From Porphyromonadaceae bacterium (GTDB lineage: Bacteria; Bacteroidota; Bacteroidia; Bacteroidales; Dysgonomonadaceae): a stretch of 64,000 bases of DNA. Position numbers and translations under genes: made by a program. Of this stretch, positions 43,012 through 53,432 are shown in pieces. How positions within the stretch are numbered: the stretch's first letter is position 1; the number at the start of each line of letters is the position of its first letter. Under the pieces are notes generated by a model, which saw only the letters and a program-made list of their open reading frames with translations, searched no databases and was not told where the DNA came from. The stretch lies in the NCBI GenBank assembly GCA_021372865.1, contig JAJFTO010000003.1:1-64000 (forward strand), in the 5' to 3' direction.

Positions 43012-44220
43012 ATGATTTCTTTTTATCGAAAAATGAATCTTAAACATAAAAACAGCGTTTTGAAAAGCCTCTCCGGGCTGCTTCGACTGCAGAAGGAGGC
43101 GATTCTGGAAGCCAATAGAGCCGACATGCAGGCTTATCCCGACATGGACGATTCCATGCGAGACCGGCTGAAGGTGGATGACCGTAAGATTGAAGGGATG
43201 ATCCGCTCGCTCGAAGAGGTAGCTTTGCAGGACGACCCGGAAGGGAAGGTATTGTATGAGTTTGTCCGGGAAGACGGACTAAAAATAGTCAACCGCACGG
43301 TTCCTTTCGGGACCATCCTCATTATTTATGAATCCCGCCCCGATGTGACCATCGAGGCAGCGGCGACTGCCTTCAAGGCGGGCAACCGCATTCTGCTGAA
43401 GGGTGGCAAAGAATCACTGCATACCAACTTGCTGCTGACGCAGCTCTGGCAGGAAGCACTCACTCTGCATGGGCTGGACCCGGCCAGCGTGAGCTATCTC
43501 AACTTCTCCCGTGAGGAAACACGGCAGCTCATCCGTGAGAACAGCCACAAGGTGGATCTGATTATACCCCGCGGGGGGGAAGGACTGATTCACTTCGTAC
43601 AGGAGAATGCCTCCGTACCGGTGATCGTGAGTGGCAGGGGCAACAACTTCCTCTATATCGACGAAGAGGCCGACTTTGAGATGGCCGTCCGCCTGGTAAT
43701 CAACGGGAAGCAGCGGATCAGCGTCTGCAATGCCATCGACAAAGTGGCCATCAACCGGCACCTTCCTGCGTTGCAGGAGAAAGTGAATCGGCTGGTCGCT
43801 GCGCTTCGGGAGAAAGGAATTGAAGTTTGGGGTAACCAGGGGATGGTCGCCCTTAGCCCCACCATCCGGGAAGAAAACAACGCCGCCACCCTGTGTGAGG
43901 AATATCTGGCACCAAAGCTTTATCTTACCCTGGTCGATGATACGGGCGAAGCAATTGCGTTGATCAATCACTATTCAGGAGGTCATTCTGCGGTGATTGT
44001 CACCAGCAATGCGGCAAAGGCAGACCGTTTCATGCAGGAGGTAGACTGTGCGGCTGTCTATCACAACGCCTCCTCCCGCTTTACCGACGGGGGACAGTTT
44101 GGCGTGGGTGCCGAGATTGCCATCAGCACCCAGAAGCTGCACTTCCGTGGTCCTCTGGGAGCACAGGAGCTGGTCACCAACAAATGGTTTGTCTACGGGG
44201 AAGGCCAGATCAGGGAATGA
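43012..44220 (+). CDS. proA: Glutamate-5-semialdehyde dehydrogenase (gamma-glutamyl phosphate reductase)
   Basis: This is the second step of proline synthesis: NADPH reduction of gamma-glutamyl phosphate. The 402-aa length is normal. The aldehyde-dehydrogenase fold shows the catalytic cysteine in I-S-V-C-N-A-I-D-K (about residue 243), P-F-G-T-I-L-I-I-Y-E-S-R-P-D near 100 and the C-terminal R-F-T-D-G-G-Q-F-G-V-G-A-E-I. It is first in a proA-proB-proC cluster that holds the whole glutamate-to-proline route. Met8 is an alternative start. Confidence 0.96.
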   Translation: MISFYRKMNLKHKNSVLKSLSGLLRLQKEAILEANRADMQAYPDMDDSMRDRLKVDDRKIEGMIRSLEEVALQDDPEGKVLYEFVREDGLKIVNRTVPFGTILIIYESRPDVTIEAAATAFKAGNRILLKGGKESLHTNLLLTQLWQEALTLHGLDPASVSYLNFSREETRQLIRENSHKVDLIIPRGGEGLIHFVQENASVPVIVSGRGNNFLYIDEEADFEMAVRLVINGKQRISVCNAIDKVAINRHLPALQEKVNRLVAALREKGIEVWGNQGMVALSPTIREENNAATLCEEYLAPKLYLTLVDDTGEAIALINHYSGGHSAVIVTSNAAKADRFMQEVDCAAVYHNASSRFTDGGQFGVGAEIAISTQKLHFRGPLGAQELVTNKWFVYGEGQIRE

Positions 44221-44290
44221 CACAGAAGAAACAAATAAAAATACGGTTCGTACACAACAACACAAGCACCACATCCGGGTAATCGCATCA

Positions 44291-45049
44291 ATGAAGAAGA
44301 AACTGATCATTAAAGTAGGTACCTCCACGCTGACAGCCGGTACCAACCGCATCTCCTTTGCGGTAATTGAAAGTATGGCGCGACAGATCGTAGAACTGAA
44401 AAAAACATATGATGTGGTCATCGTCTCCTCGGGAGCCATTGCCACAGCACGCCAGTTCGTGGAAATCAACGGCTATCTAAAGAACGTGGACTCCAAGCAG
44501 GCCATGGCAGCCATTGGCCAGACCAAGCTGATTGAGCTTTACGACACCATCTTTTCAACATTCGGACTAAATATTGCCCAGATATTGCTGACCTACCGCG
44601 ATTTTGAAAATCCGGTAGCCAACGAAAATACGCGCAACACCATCAACCGTCTCTGGCAAGCCGGTTATATCCCCATCGTCAATGAAAATGATACCGTTTC
44701 CATCGAGGAGATCCTATTGGGGGACAATGATAAACTGTCGGCACTGGTGGCAGTAATTACGGAGGCAGACCTGCTGGTACTGGTATCGGATATCGACGGC
44801 ATCTTTGATAAGAACCCGCATCTTCATCCCGAAGCGAAGCTTATTTCAGAGGTCAGCGACCTCAATTCTGTCAGACACTGTATCGAGGAAAAGAGTTCCT
44901 CATTGGGTACCGGTGGCATGTCTTCAAAAATATATGCTGCCGAAATCTGTATGCGTAATGGTGTAGAAATGTGGATTCTGAACGGACAGCGCACCAATTA
45001 TATAATCAATGCACTGAAGGGGGAGATCCCTTTTACTAAATTCAAATAA
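44291..45049 (+). CDS. proB: Glutamate 5-kinase, short form without PUA domain
   Basis: This is the first step of proline synthesis: ATP-dependent phosphorylation of glutamate. The amino-acid-kinase domain starts at M-K-K-K-L-I-I-K-V-G-T-S, and the 252-aa protein ends directly after it. It lacks the C-terminal PUA domain of E. coli ProB, as is common in this phylum. The frame is open upstream into the proA end, but the kinase begins at this ATG, 70 bp after proA. Feedback inhibition by proline is usual for the family but cannot be judged here. Confidence 0.95.
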   Translation: MKKKLIIKVGTSTLTAGTNRISFAVIESMARQIVELKKTYDVVIVSSGAIATARQFVEINGYLKNVDSKQAMAAIGQTKLIELYDTIFSTFGLNIAQILLTYRDFENPVANENTRNTINRLWQAGYIPIVNENDTVSIEEILLGDNDKLSALVAVITEADLLVLVSDIDGIFDKNPHLHPEAKLISEVSDLNSVRHCIEEKSSSLGTGGMSSKIYAAEICMRNGVEMWILNGQRTNYIINALKGEIPFTKFK

Positions 45050-45110
45050 CCGGAATCATCTCGAAACAGAGAGATTCTTAGAAATTCTCGGGGTTAAAAG
45101 TCAAAAAATA

Positions 45111-45914
45111 ATGAAACACGGATTTATAGGATTCGGGAACCTGACCAGAGCGGTTTATCACGGACTAGAGGAAGAAAAAGGAATGACCTTTGCTTATTTC
45201 GCCAGAACCCGTAAGGAGACCGACATACTATTTTGCGAGCAGATAAATGATCTTGTCTCTTTCGCCGATGTAATCTGGTTGGGAATAAAACCACAGGACC
45301 TGAACGGCATTCTCGAACAGTTGAAAGGATGCAACCTGGAGGGAAAGGCCATTGTTTCTCCGGTGGCCGGAAAAAGTATCGCCTACATAGAAAAGTATCT
45401 GGGAAAAGATCGACTGATAGTACGCATCATGCCCAACCTGGCAATGGCTTACCGCAAATCGGTCACCGCCTTCACGACCAACCGTCCAGAAAACGAAAGA
45501 GCAAGGGAAATCTTCGTCCTGCTGGGTAAGCTGGGCAAAGCGGTGGAACTGGAAGAGAGTGGTTTTGACCTTTTCACCTCCGTTTTTGGAAGCGGTCCAG
45601 CCTTCATCCTGGCCTTTATACAGATTTTCAAGGAAAAGATGCAGGAATTCAACCTGCCCGGACCATTACTCGATGAGTTGCTACTGGAACTGACACAGGG
45701 CACCACCCTCTATTTCGCACAAAATCAGAAGAATTACAGTATTGAGGAGCTGATCAGGAACATTACCAGCAAGGGAGGCACCACCCAGGCGGGACTTGAA
45801 TACTTCCGCAACCACCAGATAGGAAAACATTTCGAGGGAGTACTCGACGCTGCCAGAAACCGTTCGGAAGAAATGAGTCGAAACGGCAATACATTTCCCG
45901 AAAATAATAGATGA
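45111..45914 (+). CDS. proC: Pyrroline-5-carboxylate reductase
   Basis: This is the last step of proline synthesis: NAD(P)H reduction of pyrroline-5-carboxylate. It has 267 aa with an N-terminal Rossmann domain (G-F-I-G-F-G-N-L, residues 3-10) and the C-terminal dimer domain. The family signature region includes V-F-G-S-G-P-A-F-I-L-A-F-I and, later, T-S-K-G-G-T-T-Q-A-G-L-E. Its 3' end is partly duplicated just after the stop codon. Confidence 0.93.
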   Translation: MKHGFIGFGNLTRAVYHGLEEEKGMTFAYFARTRKETDILFCEQINDLVSFADVIWLGIKPQDLNGILEQLKGCNLEGKAIVSPVAGKSIAYIEKYLGKDRLIVRIMPNLAMAYRKSVTAFTTNRPENERAREIFVLLGKLGKAVELEESGFDLFTSVFGSGPAFILAFIQIFKEKMQEFNLPGPLLDELLLELTQGTTLYFAQNQKNYSIEELIRNITSKGGTTQAGLEYFRNHQIGKHFEGVLDAARNRSEEMSRNGNTFPENNR

Positions 45915-45952
45915 AGATCCGAAACAGGAATACCCTTCCCGAAAATAATGGA
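45886..45952 (+). repeat. Duplicated proC tail
   Basis: The last bases of proC (45886-45911, encoding N-T-F-P-E-N-N-R) recur 41 bases downstream at 45927-45952 with 22 of 26 bases matching; the core TTCCCGAAAATAATrGA is nearly perfect. The offset is not a multiple of three, yet the copy can still encode R-N-R-N-T-L-P-E-N-N in another frame. Confidence 0.65.
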
Positions 45953-45997
45953 CAATAACTTTCCGGTAAGGGAAACAATAACGACAATGGGAAGATT

Positions 45998-46429
45998 TCA
46001 GGCCTGCCCCGCCTTCGCCTTGTAGGCAATGGCATAGAACCGGATCTGTTTGATGACCGAAAGCAAGCCATTGGAACGGGTGGGTGACAGATGTTCGGTC
46101 AGGCCGATCTCCTTCATAAAACGCAGGTCGGTGTCAATAATCTCACCCGGCGTGCGACCGTCGAACACCCGTAATACCAGTGCGAGCAAACCCTTCACAA
46201 TGATTGCATCACTCTCGGCCTGAAACCAGAGTCGCCCGTCGCGGTAATCTGTTTGAAGCCAGACACGGCTCTGGCAACCTTCAATGATATTCTCAGGTGT
46301 TTTGTATTTATCATCGAGCGGCGCCAACGCATTCCCATGTTCTATGATCACCGCGTACTTGTCCATCCAGTCATCGAAGATGCTGAATTCGTCAATTATT
46401 TCCTGTTGTATTTCGTTGATTGTCTTCAT
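45998..46429 (-). CDS. sufE: SufE-family sulfur acceptor
   Basis: SufE accepts sulfane sulfur from the cysteine desulfurase SufS and passes it to the SufBCD Fe-S scaffold. The 143-aa length is normal. The active cysteine lies in I-I-E-G-C-Q-S-R-V-W (about residue 50), and the C-terminal L-S-P-T-R-S-N-G-L is conserved. No other suf gene is in the window. It is convergent with proC. Confidence 0.92.
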   Translation of the reverse strand: MKTINEIQQEIIDEFSIFDDWMDKYAVIIEHGNALAPLDDKYKTPENIIEGCQSRVWLQTDYRDGRLWFQAESDAIIVKGLLALVLRVFDGRTPGEIIDTDLRFMKEIGLTEHLSPTRSNGLLSVIKQIRFYAIAYKAKAGQA

Positions 46430-46516
46430 TATAATTTTTCACCAAAAGGGACTCTTGTCTCAGCCTGCTGCTTTTCTATTCCGATCTATGGATTGCAAGT
46501 TCCGAAAAGCTTTTAT

Positions 46517-47521
46517 TTATTTTTCTGTATAAATCACTTCCAGCACTGTTTGTCCCACCGCCTTCAGTGTGTTGCGATCGATGTTGCGCATGTCATCCTG
46601 GAGGGTGTGCCAGTGGGGAGCAAATCCTGTGTGGGTATCACTCTTCAGATTGATGATGTCGACGCTGGGAGCCCGTTGCTGCATATTTACCGACACGTGA
46701 TCGTCGGTAATATAGCCACCGCTCTGGGTTAGGAAGAAGTTACCATATCCCATTCTGGAAGCGGTACTCCATATTTTTTCCACCACACCCGGTGCATATT
46801 GCATGGAATAACCCTCTTTGAGAAAAGTAGCATTGTTACCTCCCACCATATCGAGCAGGATACCATATGTTGCTTTGTAATTCTCCACATGGGGCTGTTC
46901 AGACCAATACTGTGAACCCTTGCACCACCAATCGCCCTGCACCGGATTCTTATCGAACGAGGGTTGTCCCCAGTCCTCCAGGTCGAAGAAGATGATGTCG
47001 ATACCCACCTCCACGGGCTGCTGATATAGCTGTCGGGCAATTTCCAGCAATACGCCCACGCCGCTTCCTCCATCGTCGGCACCAGCAATGGGCTGTTTTT
47101 GCCTACTGACGTCCGTCTCCTCATCGGCAAAAGGACGGGAATCCCAATGGGCAAAGAGTAATATCCGCTTTTCCTTTTCAGGATGCCAGCTCCCGATAAT
47201 GTTTCTTATCGTGAAATTCTTTCCGTTGTAATGGGTAATTTCGGCTTGTTGCTCCACCACATTGGCACCATAGGTCCTTAACTTTGACGACAAATAGTCG
47301 CCGCAAGCCTTGTGCGCAGGTGTACCCGGCACCCTTACACCAAAATCCACCTGTGCCTGTATAAACACATAGGCACTGTCGGCACTAAAATCTGGAGAGA
47401 CCCTGCTGTATGGCTCTGCCACGATTGTTTGCCTGCCGGACTGGCAGGAGTTACAGGACAAAGTGTATAAAAGTCCAATAATCAATACCACAGAAAGCGA
47501 AAAGATATGTAATTTCCTCAT
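46517..47521 (-). CDS. Glutaminyl-peptide cyclotransferase (type II QC, M28 fold), lipoprotein
   Basis: This 334-aa M28-fold protein with a lipobox (Y-T-L-S-C) closely matches the glutaminyl cyclase layout known from Porphyromonas, which turns N-terminal Gln into pyroglutamate on exported proteins. The metal-site regions are A-H-W-D-S-R-P-F, G-A-D-D-G-G-S-G-V-G, F-D-L-E-D-W-G and P-H-W-H-T-L-Q-D-D. The tail L-K-A-V-G-Q-T-V-L-E-V-I-Y is typical. A TTG two codons upstream is in frame; the ATG at 47521 is chosen. Four exported proteins in this window have Gln right after the predicted cleavage site. Confidence 0.88.
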   Translation of the reverse strand: MRKLHIFSLSVVLIIGLLYTLSCNSCQSGRQTIVAEPYSRVSPDFSADSAYVFIQAQVDFGVRVPGTPAHKACGDYLSSKLRTYGANVVEQQAEITHYNGKNFTIRNIIGSWHPEKEKRILLFAHWDSRPFADEETDVSRQKQPIAGADDGGSGVGVLLEIARQLYQQPVEVGIDIIFFDLEDWGQPSFDKNPVQGDWWCKGSQYWSEQPHVENYKATYGILLDMVGGNNATFLKEGYSMQYAPGVVEKIWSTASRMGYGNFFLTQSGGYITDDHVSVNMQQRAPSVDIINLKSDTHTGFAPHWHTLQDDMRNIDRNTLKAVGQTVLEVIYTEK

Positions 47522-47568
47522 ATACAATATTTTTCTATTCCTAATTTATATTTTTATCTCCCAAACCA

Positions 47569-47715
47569 CTGAAAGCTGATTCTCAAAACACTGAATCTGA
47601 CACCAACCCCACTAAAAAAACTGAACACTGACATCTTTTTCTCAAACTGTAAGTTCCTTGCCTACCGCAGCCCTTGACAATATTCCATTACCGAAGCTGA
47701 TCGCTGCCCGCTCAC
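47569..47715. repeat. GCTGAC-word intergenic stretch upstream of the QC gene
   Basis: This spacer contains GAAAGCTGA, CTGACACCA and GCTGATCGCTGCCCGCTCAC. The same words occur in the spacers at 28080-28240, 57995-58050 and 63052-63110. No gene is seen. Confidence 0.45.
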
Positions 47716-49230
47716 TTACTTATTCTTCTGATAGGAATAATCCGAAATGCCGATATTGCTATACGTCTCTTTGAGCGCATTCTCGTCGTCGGAAATCACC
47801 AGTAGCTTGTCGCCTGCATGCAACTCCGTTTGTCCTGTCGGCACAAAATATTGTTCACCCCGCTTGACCATCACTGCCAGTGTTTTGTCTGGTAGTGGCA
47901 TTTCCATGAGGTTTTTTCCGTATTGCAAAGTTTCTTCCGAGATATAAATCTCTGTCATGGCCGATTTGATCTCTTCGGCAAACTCCACATCGAAATCTTC
48001 AAATTCCTTGTATTTGGTCGGTTTTTCTGCCAGTCCCAACCACCTGGCGAACATGGGCAGCGAGGTTCCCTGCACCAGCAGAGATACAATAGTAATAACA
48101 AACACAATGTTAAAGATCCATCTTGCGTGTGGCACCCCTTCGGCCAGCGGGAGAATGGCAAAAATGATGGGTACGGCCCCTCTTAATCCCACCCACGAGA
48201 TAAAAAGCTTATCCTTGAATCCGATTTTACGGAACGGGATCAATGTAAGAAAAACCGTCAGCGGGCGACCGACAAGAATGAGGAACACCGAAATAACCAG
48301 TGCCGGAATGAGAACCTCGATCAGTTCAACGGGATTAACCAGCAGCCCCAGTGTGAGGAACAACAGAATCTGGCTCATCCATGCGAAACCATCCATAAAT
48401 TTCATGGAGGTACGTTTGTGTGAGAATTTTGAATTGCCAATCACCAACCCTGCAATGTACACGGCGAGGTAGCCATTTCCTTTCAGAAAGTAAGTTGATG
48501 CAAAAATAAATATTCCAACAATCAGTAAAAGAATGGGATAGAGCGACACATTGACCATTCGGATGCGGTTGATGACAACCACGGAACCTTTTCCAAGAAA
48601 ATATCCCATGCCGGCACCTACCACCAGTTGTACCACAATGGAAATTACCACCATACCGATGTTCGGGTCGGCACCGGACTGAATGATTCCCATGAACATG
48701 ATAGTTAACATGTATGCCATGGGATCGTTGCTACCACTCTCCAGCTCCAGCAATGGCCTCAGATTATTTTTGAGGACCAGTCCTTTTGATCGCAGAATAC
48801 CGAATACCGATGCAGAATCGGTAGAAGAGAAAGTGGATGCAAGCAACATGGCGGTCAGAAGGCTTATTCCCATAGCCGGGAACATACGTCCCGACAGCCA
48901 GTAAGCGAAGAACCCGGTGAGGATGGCAGTAATGAAAACGCCCAGTGTGGCGAGCACTACGCCTGGCCAAATAATCGGTCTGATCTCGGAAAACCGGGTA
49001 TCCAGTCCACCGGAAAAGAGAATGATGGTCAAGCAGATGGTACCGATTGTCTGTGCGGTCTGCACATTCTCAAATACCAGTCCGAAACCGTCAGAACCAA
49101 AAACCATTCCCACTACCAGGAAAAGCAACAGCACGGGCACCCCGAAACGATGACCCGCTTTTCCCACCAGCATACTGATGAAAAACAGAATGGAACCCAC
49201 AAGTAGTAAAAATTCTGTACTTATTGTCAT
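47716..49230 (-). CDS. CPA1-family K+/Na+:H+ antiporter with TrkA-C domain
   Basis: This is an inner-membrane cation/proton antiporter of the NhaP2/CvrA type (504 aa). Twelve or thirteen TM segments cover residues 1-400, with the transport-site region T-F-S-S-T-D-S-A-S-V near 137 and the N-D-P motif at G-S-N-D-P-M near 165. A soluble TrkA_C (RCK-C) domain occupies about 405-495 and probably binds a nucleotide or ion to gate transport. It likely serves K+ extrusion and pH homeostasis; ion preference is by family only. Confidence 0.92.
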   Translation of the reverse strand: MTISTEFLLLVGSILFFISMLVGKAGHRFGVPVLLLFLVVGMVFGSDGFGLVFENVQTAQTIGTICLTIILFSGGLDTRFSEIRPIIWPGVVLATLGVFITAILTGFFAYWLSGRMFPAMGISLLTAMLLASTFSSTDSASVFGILRSKGLVLKNNLRPLLELESGSNDPMAYMLTIMFMGIIQSGADPNIGMVVISIVVQLVVGAGMGYFLGKGSVVVINRIRMVNVSLYPILLLIVGIFIFASTYFLKGNGYLAVYIAGLVIGNSKFSHKRTSMKFMDGFAWMSQILLFLTLGLLVNPVELIEVLIPALVISVFLILVGRPLTVFLTLIPFRKIGFKDKLFISWVGLRGAVPIIFAILPLAEGVPHARWIFNIVFVITIVSLLVQGTSLPMFARWLGLAEKPTKYKEFEDFDVEFAEEIKSAMTEIYISEETLQYGKNLMEMPLPDKTLAVMVKRGEQYFVPTGQTELHAGDKLLVISDDENALKETYSNIGISDYSYQKNK

Positions 49231-49243
49231 TCTATGCTGTTGT

Positions 49244-50149
49244 TTATTGTTGGAAATGAATAAAATGGGAATTTACGCTCAACGATGCTTTCATACCCAT
49301 GAGCAAGGGATAGTTAAGCTTTACATGTCCGACCGGAAAATCGAAACAGACCGGAAAGAGATATTCCTTCACTGCCTCCAGAATGGATTGCCGCAAGGGG
49401 AAGTACATCTGACCGTCTTCCTCATAATCGGAAAACTGGCCTACAATGAGACCGCTAATTTTTTCAAATACCCCGACAAGTTTTAGCTGCCAGATCATGC
49501 GATCCACCCGATAGGGCGCTTCACCGGTATCTTCGATAAACAAGATTCCCCGATGGGGTATTTTCGCGTAGGGAGTACCCAGCAAGCTACAGAAGACTGA
49601 GAGATTGCCTCCAAAAAGCCTACCTGCTGCAATGCCTTCCCGGTTAAGTCCTTCCATGCCGGTAACCGGAATTTCATAGGTCACAGGTTGTCCGCCCAAC
49701 ATGTTTCTGGTCAGACGAACAGCAATGTCCTCACCTCCTTCCTCGGAAAAATGCTTGGCCATGGGACCGTGTACGGAAGCAACACCATGTAATTGCAGGG
49801 CGGCATGCAAAGCAGTAATGTCACTGTAGCCCACCACCCACTTCGGGTTTTTCCTGACTTTTGAGAAATCGAGTCTGTTGAGCAGGTGAACAGCACCATA
49901 TCCGCCACGTGAGCAGAGGATCAGCTTCACATCCGGATCATCAAAAGCCTGCTGCAAATCGCTCAGCCGTTCCTCCACAGAGCCGCTGAATCGACCGGCC
50001 TGAAGCAGGGCATGCCCGGCTATTACCGGCAGTAAACCCCAGTTTTCCAACACCGCAGCCGCATCACGTACCATGTAGCCGTCGATCTTTCCCGCTGGGG
50101 AAAGAACGACAGCTTTATCGTTGGGTTGCAAAGAGGGAGGTCGAAGCAT
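49244..50149 (-). CDS. ldcA: Muramoyltetrapeptide (LD-) carboxypeptidase, S66 family
   Basis: This S66 serine peptidase removes D-Ala from murein tetrapeptides during cell-wall recycling. The length is 301 aa. The catalytic serine lies in the segment L-C-S-R-G-G-Y-G-A (about 83-91). The E and H of the triad are expected in F-I-E-D-T-G-E and in F-P-V-G-H (near 272-276), and both segments are intact. No signal peptide is present, consistent with a cytosolic recycling role. It lies 14 bp upstream of the CPA1 antiporter gene in the same direction. Confidence 0.92.
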   Translation of the reverse strand: MLRPPSLQPNDKAVVLSPAGKIDGYMVRDAAAVLENWGLLPVIAGHALLQAGRFSGSVEERLSDLQQAFDDPDVKLILCSRGGYGAVHLLNRLDFSKVRKNPKWVVGYSDITALHAALQLHGVASVHGPMAKHFSEEGGEDIAVRLTRNMLGGQPVTYEIPVTGMEGLNREGIAAGRLFGGNLSVFCSLLGTPYAKIPHRGILFIEDTGEAPYRVDRMIWQLKLVGVFEKISGLIVGQFSDYEEDGQMYFPLRQSILEAVKEYLFPVCFDFPVGHVKLNYPLLMGMKASLSVNSHFIHFQQ

Positions 50150-50175
50150 TTTGGAGCGTGCAGGATGAATCTAAA

Positions 50176-52353
<2,178 letters not shown>

Positions 52354-52360
52354 CGAAACG

Positions 52361-52390
52361 AAAAAAGCCGGGCAAAGTAAATGACCGGCT
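52361..52390 (-). terminator. rpsT terminator
   Basis: On the minus strand AGCCGG pairs with CCGGCT (52385-52390 with 52366-52371), followed by six T residues. It lies 30 bases after the S20 stop codon. Confidence 0.8.
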
Positions 52391-52419
52391 CATTCTGTAA
52401 ACGTATTGTGAACAGAAGA

Positions 52420-52674
52420 TCAACTCAGACTGCTCACATGTGCAGCTAATTTCGATTTCAGATTGTTGGCTTTATTCTGGTGAATCACCTTCTTTTTCGC
52501 CAATTTATCCAACATGGAACAAACCTCGGGATACATCTTCTGTGCCTCTTCCTTCGATGTAATGGTACGCAATTTACGAACCTGACTCCTCGTTGAACGG
52601 GAAGCATACCTGCTGGTCAACCGACGCACTTTTGTTTGTCTGATTCTCTTTTCTGATGATTTGTGATTTGCCAT
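52420..52674 (-). CDS. rpsT: 30S ribosomal protein S20
   Basis: This is a primary-binding small-subunit ribosomal protein of 84 aa, all helical and strongly basic. It starts [13 protein letters not shown] and ends with the typical K-L-A-A-H-V. It lies 37 bp downstream of tRNA-Glu and is probably co-transcribed with it from the promoter at 52836-52866. Confidence 0.95.
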   Translation of the reverse strand: MANHKSSEKRIRQTKVRRLTSRYASRSTRSQVRKLRTITSKEEAQKMYPEVCSMLDKLAKKKVIHQNKANNLKSKLAAHVSSLS

Positions 52675-52711
52675 TTGATTGACGCGTAAATTTATTTTTT
52701 ATATTATTATG

Positions 52712-52783
52712 TAGCCCATAGGGGAATCGAACCCCTCTTTCAAGAATGAAAATCTTGCGTCCTAACCGATAGACGAATGGGCC
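52712..52783 (-). tRNA. tRNA-Glu (anticodon TTC)
   Basis: This 72-nt tRNA reads on the minus strand from GGCCCAT to ATGGGCT plus discriminator A. The acceptor stem pairs fully with one G-U. The anticodon stem CAAGA/TCTTG encloses the loop TTTTCAT, giving anticodon TTC. The T arm is GAGGGGTTCGATTCCCCT. CCA is not encoded. It is transcribed toward rpsT. Confidence 0.96.
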
Positions 52784-52835
52784 TTTCTCAGGCGTGAACC
52801 TTGTGCCAATCGGACTGCTATCCAAATTGCGGGTG

Positions 52836-52866
52836 CAAATATAGGACGTTTTTCTGTAATCTCAAA
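52836..52866 (-). promoter_or_regulatory. Promoter of tRNA-Glu and rpsT
   Basis: On the minus strand TTTG (52863-52866), a 19-base spacer and TATATTTG (52836-52843) match the Bacteroidetes consensus exactly. Confidence 0.75.
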
Positions 52867-52963
52867 ACAATTCCTTCAAATTTTGTTTTTTTCCTAAAAA
52901 ACGACGTTTCAACAATTAAATGGAGGAAACCGTGTTTGTCGTTTTAATTTATCCTGTTTAAAA

Positions 52964-52994
52964 TTTGTTCTTTCATTTTTTTTACCTAATTTTG
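52964..52994 (+). promoter_or_regulatory. rpmH promoter
   Basis: TTTG (52964-52967), 19 bases and TAATTTTG (52987-52994). It is divergent from the tRNA-Glu promoter 98 bases away. The rpmH ATG is at 53037. Confidence 0.75.
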
Positions 52995-53036
52995 CAGCCC
53001 GTAAATAGTGTAGAAAGCAATAAATAAAATAATCAT

Positions 53037-53183
53037 ATGAAACGTACATTTCAGCCCTCTAACAAAAAGAAAATAAACAAACACGGATTCCGCACAAGAA
53101 TGGCCACCAAGAACGGAAGGAAAGTGCTTGCCTCTCGTCGTGCCAAAGGCAGGACCAGGCTGACTGTCTCCGATGAAAATTAA
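53037..53183 (+). CDS. rpmH: 50S ribosomal protein L34
   Basis: This 48-aa basic ribosomal protein reads [12 protein letters not shown] and ends R-L-T-V-S-D-E-N. The core H-G-F-R-T-R-M-A-T and [13 protein letters not shown] are the universal L34 signature. It is too short for many gene finders. It is neither beside dnaA/rnpA, as in many bacteria, nor followed by efp; a terminator separates it from the PASTA gene. Confidence 0.97.
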   Translation: MKRTFQPSNKKKINKHGFRTRMATKNGRKVLASRRAKGRTRLTVSDEN

Positions 53184-53272
53184 TCTGGGGAAAAGTCAGG
53201 CTCTCCTCTTTTTTCACAAGACCAGGAGAAGTGCCATCAGAATTTATCCGGCGCCAACCGGACAACATACGG

Positions 53273-53314
53273 AAAACAGGAATGCGGGATACCTTATTCC
53301 TGTTTTTTGTTTTA
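53273..53314 (+). terminator. rpmH terminator
   Basis: AAAACAGGAAT (53273-53283) pairs with ATTCCTGTTTT (53296-53306), an 11-bp stem followed by TTTTTTGTTTT. It lies about 90 bases after the L34 stop; a small TCCGG/CCGGA stem-loop (53247-53262) precedes it. Confidence 0.9.
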
Positions 53315-53362
53315 TACTCCTTCCTTTCACTAATAACTTTACCCTATCTCTTTTTACGTTCA

Positions 53363-53395
53363 TTGTCCCCCACTCTCAATTTTTTTGTACTTTTG
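53363..53395 (+). promoter_or_regulatory. Promoter of the PASTA-rluD-ddl operon
   Basis: TTG (53363-53365), a 22-base spacer and TACTTTTG (53388-53395). The PASTA ATG at 53433 follows after a leader of about 34 bases. Confidence 0.55.
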
Positions 53396-53432
53396 TACCT
53401 ATATTACGTACTTGCATTTTAACATCGCGGTT

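Noticed and set aside
44048..44290. N-terminal extension of proB overlapping the end of proA
   Set aside because: The 81 extra residues overlap proA out of frame and the kinase domain starts exactly at the ATG at 44291.
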